Positions 25,563 to 26,506 of a DNA stretch of 26,506 bases are shown here, in pieces; positions within the stretch are counted from its first letter, which is position 1; every line of letters starts with the position of its first letter. The stretch lies in contig LGRX02028817.1 in assembly GCA_001247695.2 (NCBI GenBank), positions 1-26,506 of the forward strand. Direction: 5' to 3'. The notes below the pieces were generated by a model, which was given only the letters and a program-made list of their open reading frames with translations, did no database searches and was not told the origin of the DNA. This DNA comes from Cymbomonas tetramitiformis. Taxonomy: Eukaryota; Chlorophyta; Pyramimonadophyceae; Pyramimonadales; Pyramimonadaceae. The position numbers and the translations under genes were made by a program.

Positions 25563-26331
25563 ATTACGCCCTGTTTTTATCCGTCCAAAAGCAATTGCCG
25601 CGTAGATCGATCGCCGCGTTTTTATTGGCTGTGCGACAGAGACGCTTCGAACTCCGTGATGACAGTTCGTGTCCTTGTCCCCTTCATTTCTGGATCCAGA
25701 CATCGTCTTCATTCTTTAAAACGACAAGACATGGCCACGTCATCCTTTGTGGGAGACGCTCGTTCGCAACCCATCCAATTCACATGGTGGTGTCACAGAA
25801 TCTAAAATGCATTTTCGATAACTTAAGCTGCCACACGGCAAGTGTTGCCGCGATCGTAGCGAATCCTGATTTTGAAAATATTTGTGTCAGAATGACATTA
25901 ATCGAATATCTCGAATTTTAATTCCAATAAATAAAACGAAACGGGGCTATTTTCGTTTCAGACTGTTCACTGTCTCAGATCAAGATGGGCATCAGTGATG
26001 ACACCAACGTTTACGTTTTTCGAATGCTTGATGAGATTTCTAATAACGACACAAGCTTTACTCGCAAGTCGCAACTCTTAGCTTTTATCACGACCAGCGC
26101 TGTTTTCCATTCGACATACAAAGAGATATATATTGCTGTAAGCATGATACATATATGTGAATCGGATCTTTCTTAAATGTCGGCGTTACAACAGCCAGGT
26201 GTGGCTGTTCACAGTAACAAATTCAAAACTGTTTGAGGCTTGTGCGCCATTGTACACTTAATTTCCGGATACTATATTTTGCTCTCCTTTTACATGGTAT
26301 TAATTTTATTATCGATCTAGCTACATTAATT
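25563..26331. other. AT-richer unique DNA, no recognisable gene
   Basis: Composition changes sharply from the GC-rich retroelements. The two longest + strand frames, 25595-25921 (108 aa) and 25985-26176 (63 aa), show no motif I recognise and no codon bias; the first overlaps the junction with the gypsy fragment. AATAAATAAAA at 25926-25936 fits a polyadenylation signal, but also chance in AT-rich DNA. This is probably host intergenic sequence. Confidence 0.6.
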
Positions 26332-26405
26332 CCACATCATGTCCACCTCATGTCCACATCACGTCCTCACGTCCACATCATGTCCACATTATGTCCACAT
26401 CACAC
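26332..26405 (+). repeat. 11-bp minisatellite, about 7 copies
   Basis: Tandem copies of CCACATCATGT with variants (CCACCTCATGT, CCACATCACGT, CCACATTATGT) and one shortened 8-bp unit (CCTCACGT). It is unrelated to the 48-bp satellite. Confidence 0.9.
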
Positions 26406-26424
26406 ATATGTTGGGGTCTCTCAC

Positions 26425-26470
26425 CATTCTCGAACTTTTGGGTTCGAAAGTCTCGAAAGTTCGAAAGTCG
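26425..26470. repeat. Short TTCGAAAG repeat with a small inverted repeat
   Basis: TTCGAAAG or CTCGAAAG motifs occur four times in tight succession. TCGAAC and GTTCGA form 6-bp inverted arms around TTTTGG. The 10-mer GGTCTCTCAC flanks the patch at 26415-26424 and 26497-26506. The function is unknown; it may be the edge of another tandem repeat continuing past the window. Confidence 0.6.
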
Positions 26471-26506
26471 TCATGCGTCGGGTGTGCCATAGGGCAGGTC
26501 TCTCAC

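Larger units (their letters stand above)
23517..25712 (-). pseudogene. Ty3/gypsy pol remnant: RT thumb, RNase H, Dam-like methyltransferase, start of integrase
   Basis: An intact 731-aa frame, but a broken gene. Residues 1-50 come from unrelated flanking DNA and the last 9 from the A-rich tract. Residues 51-160 are the RT C-terminus and connection (FLGHVI, FLGLAGFYRRYI, PLTKLTK). Residues 168-290 are RNase H with Asp173 (QTDAS), Glu214 (ERELAAI), Asp240 (GDH) and Asp285 (VPDAASR). An acidic, then Gln/Pro-rich linker follows (about 310-450). Residues about 475-585 resemble phage-type DNA N6-adenine methyltransferase (Dam): FQVDACCD, then GRVVWCNPPFSD with NPPF at 510-513, then an FLLPDFPQADW strand. 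Residues about 645-722 are the pre-integrase segment, cut after His717. The Dam-like domain sits between RNase H and integrase, an unusual place for it. The Ty3 assignment is firm and the methyltransferase assignment fairly firm. Confidence 0.85.

Noticed and set aside
25595..25936. A small + strand gene ending just before AATAAA
   Set aside because: The 108-aa frame has no recognisable motif, starts at the gypsy junction, and the AATAAA lies only a few bases past the stop in AT-rich DNA.
26420..26465. tRNA or Pol III B box (GGTTCGAAAG)
   Set aside because: Only part of the B-box consensus is present; no A box, acceptor stem or cloverleaf can be drawn.

Overview
This is eukaryotic repeat DNA. 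No host gene is recognisable. The window holds a 9.66 kb satellite array, a very large non-LTR (LINE-type) retrotransposon on the + strand, a truncated Ty3/gypsy fragment on the - strand, and an AT-richer unique tail with short tandem repeats. The lineage cannot be fixed from the sequence. A LINE with two endonucleases resembles the Dualen/RandI group first described in Chlamydomonas, so an alga or related protist is a reasonable guess. The AT-rich right flank argues against a uniformly GC-rich genome.

Region 1 (1-9660): about 200 head-to-tail copies of a 48-bp unit. Because 48 is a multiple of 3, three of the six frames stay open for long distances, which produces large but meaningless ORFs. 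The array has internal block duplications, three 38-bp short units and one scrambled unit near 4700-4745. Each unit can fold into a hairpin.

Region 2 (9661 to about 23520): the LINE. Its coding path runs in frame 0 from ATG 9885, passes to frame +1 in a cluster of C9/G8/C10 runs (13162-13205), and returns to the first frame near 20040. It ends at the stop at 23445-23447. The distance from 9885 to 23447 is 13,563 nt, exactly 4,521 codons, so the two shifts cancel. Domains in order: gag-like ORF1 with an RRM-like segment, basic linker and Gln/Pro-rich tail; Ulp1/C48-like protease; APE-type endonuclease; reverse transcriptase; second Ulp1/C48-like protease; PCIF1-like N6-adenine methyltransferase (split by the second frame change); RNase H; CCHC finger plus restriction-like endonuclease (REL). 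The cap-methyltransferase-like domain, the duplicated protease and the two endonucleases together make this the most unusual object in the window.

Region 3 (about 23520-25562, - strand): an internal Ty3/gypsy pol fragment. It runs from the end of RT through RNase H, an acidic linker and a Dam-like (NPPF) methyltransferase domain to the first residues of the pre-integrase zinc region, where it breaks off into an A-rich tract. Both retroelements here therefore carry an adenine-methyltransferase-like domain, from two different families.

Region 4 (25563-26506): AT-rich DNA with no recognisable gene, an 11-bp minisatellite (26332-26405) and a short TTCGAAAG-rich patch.
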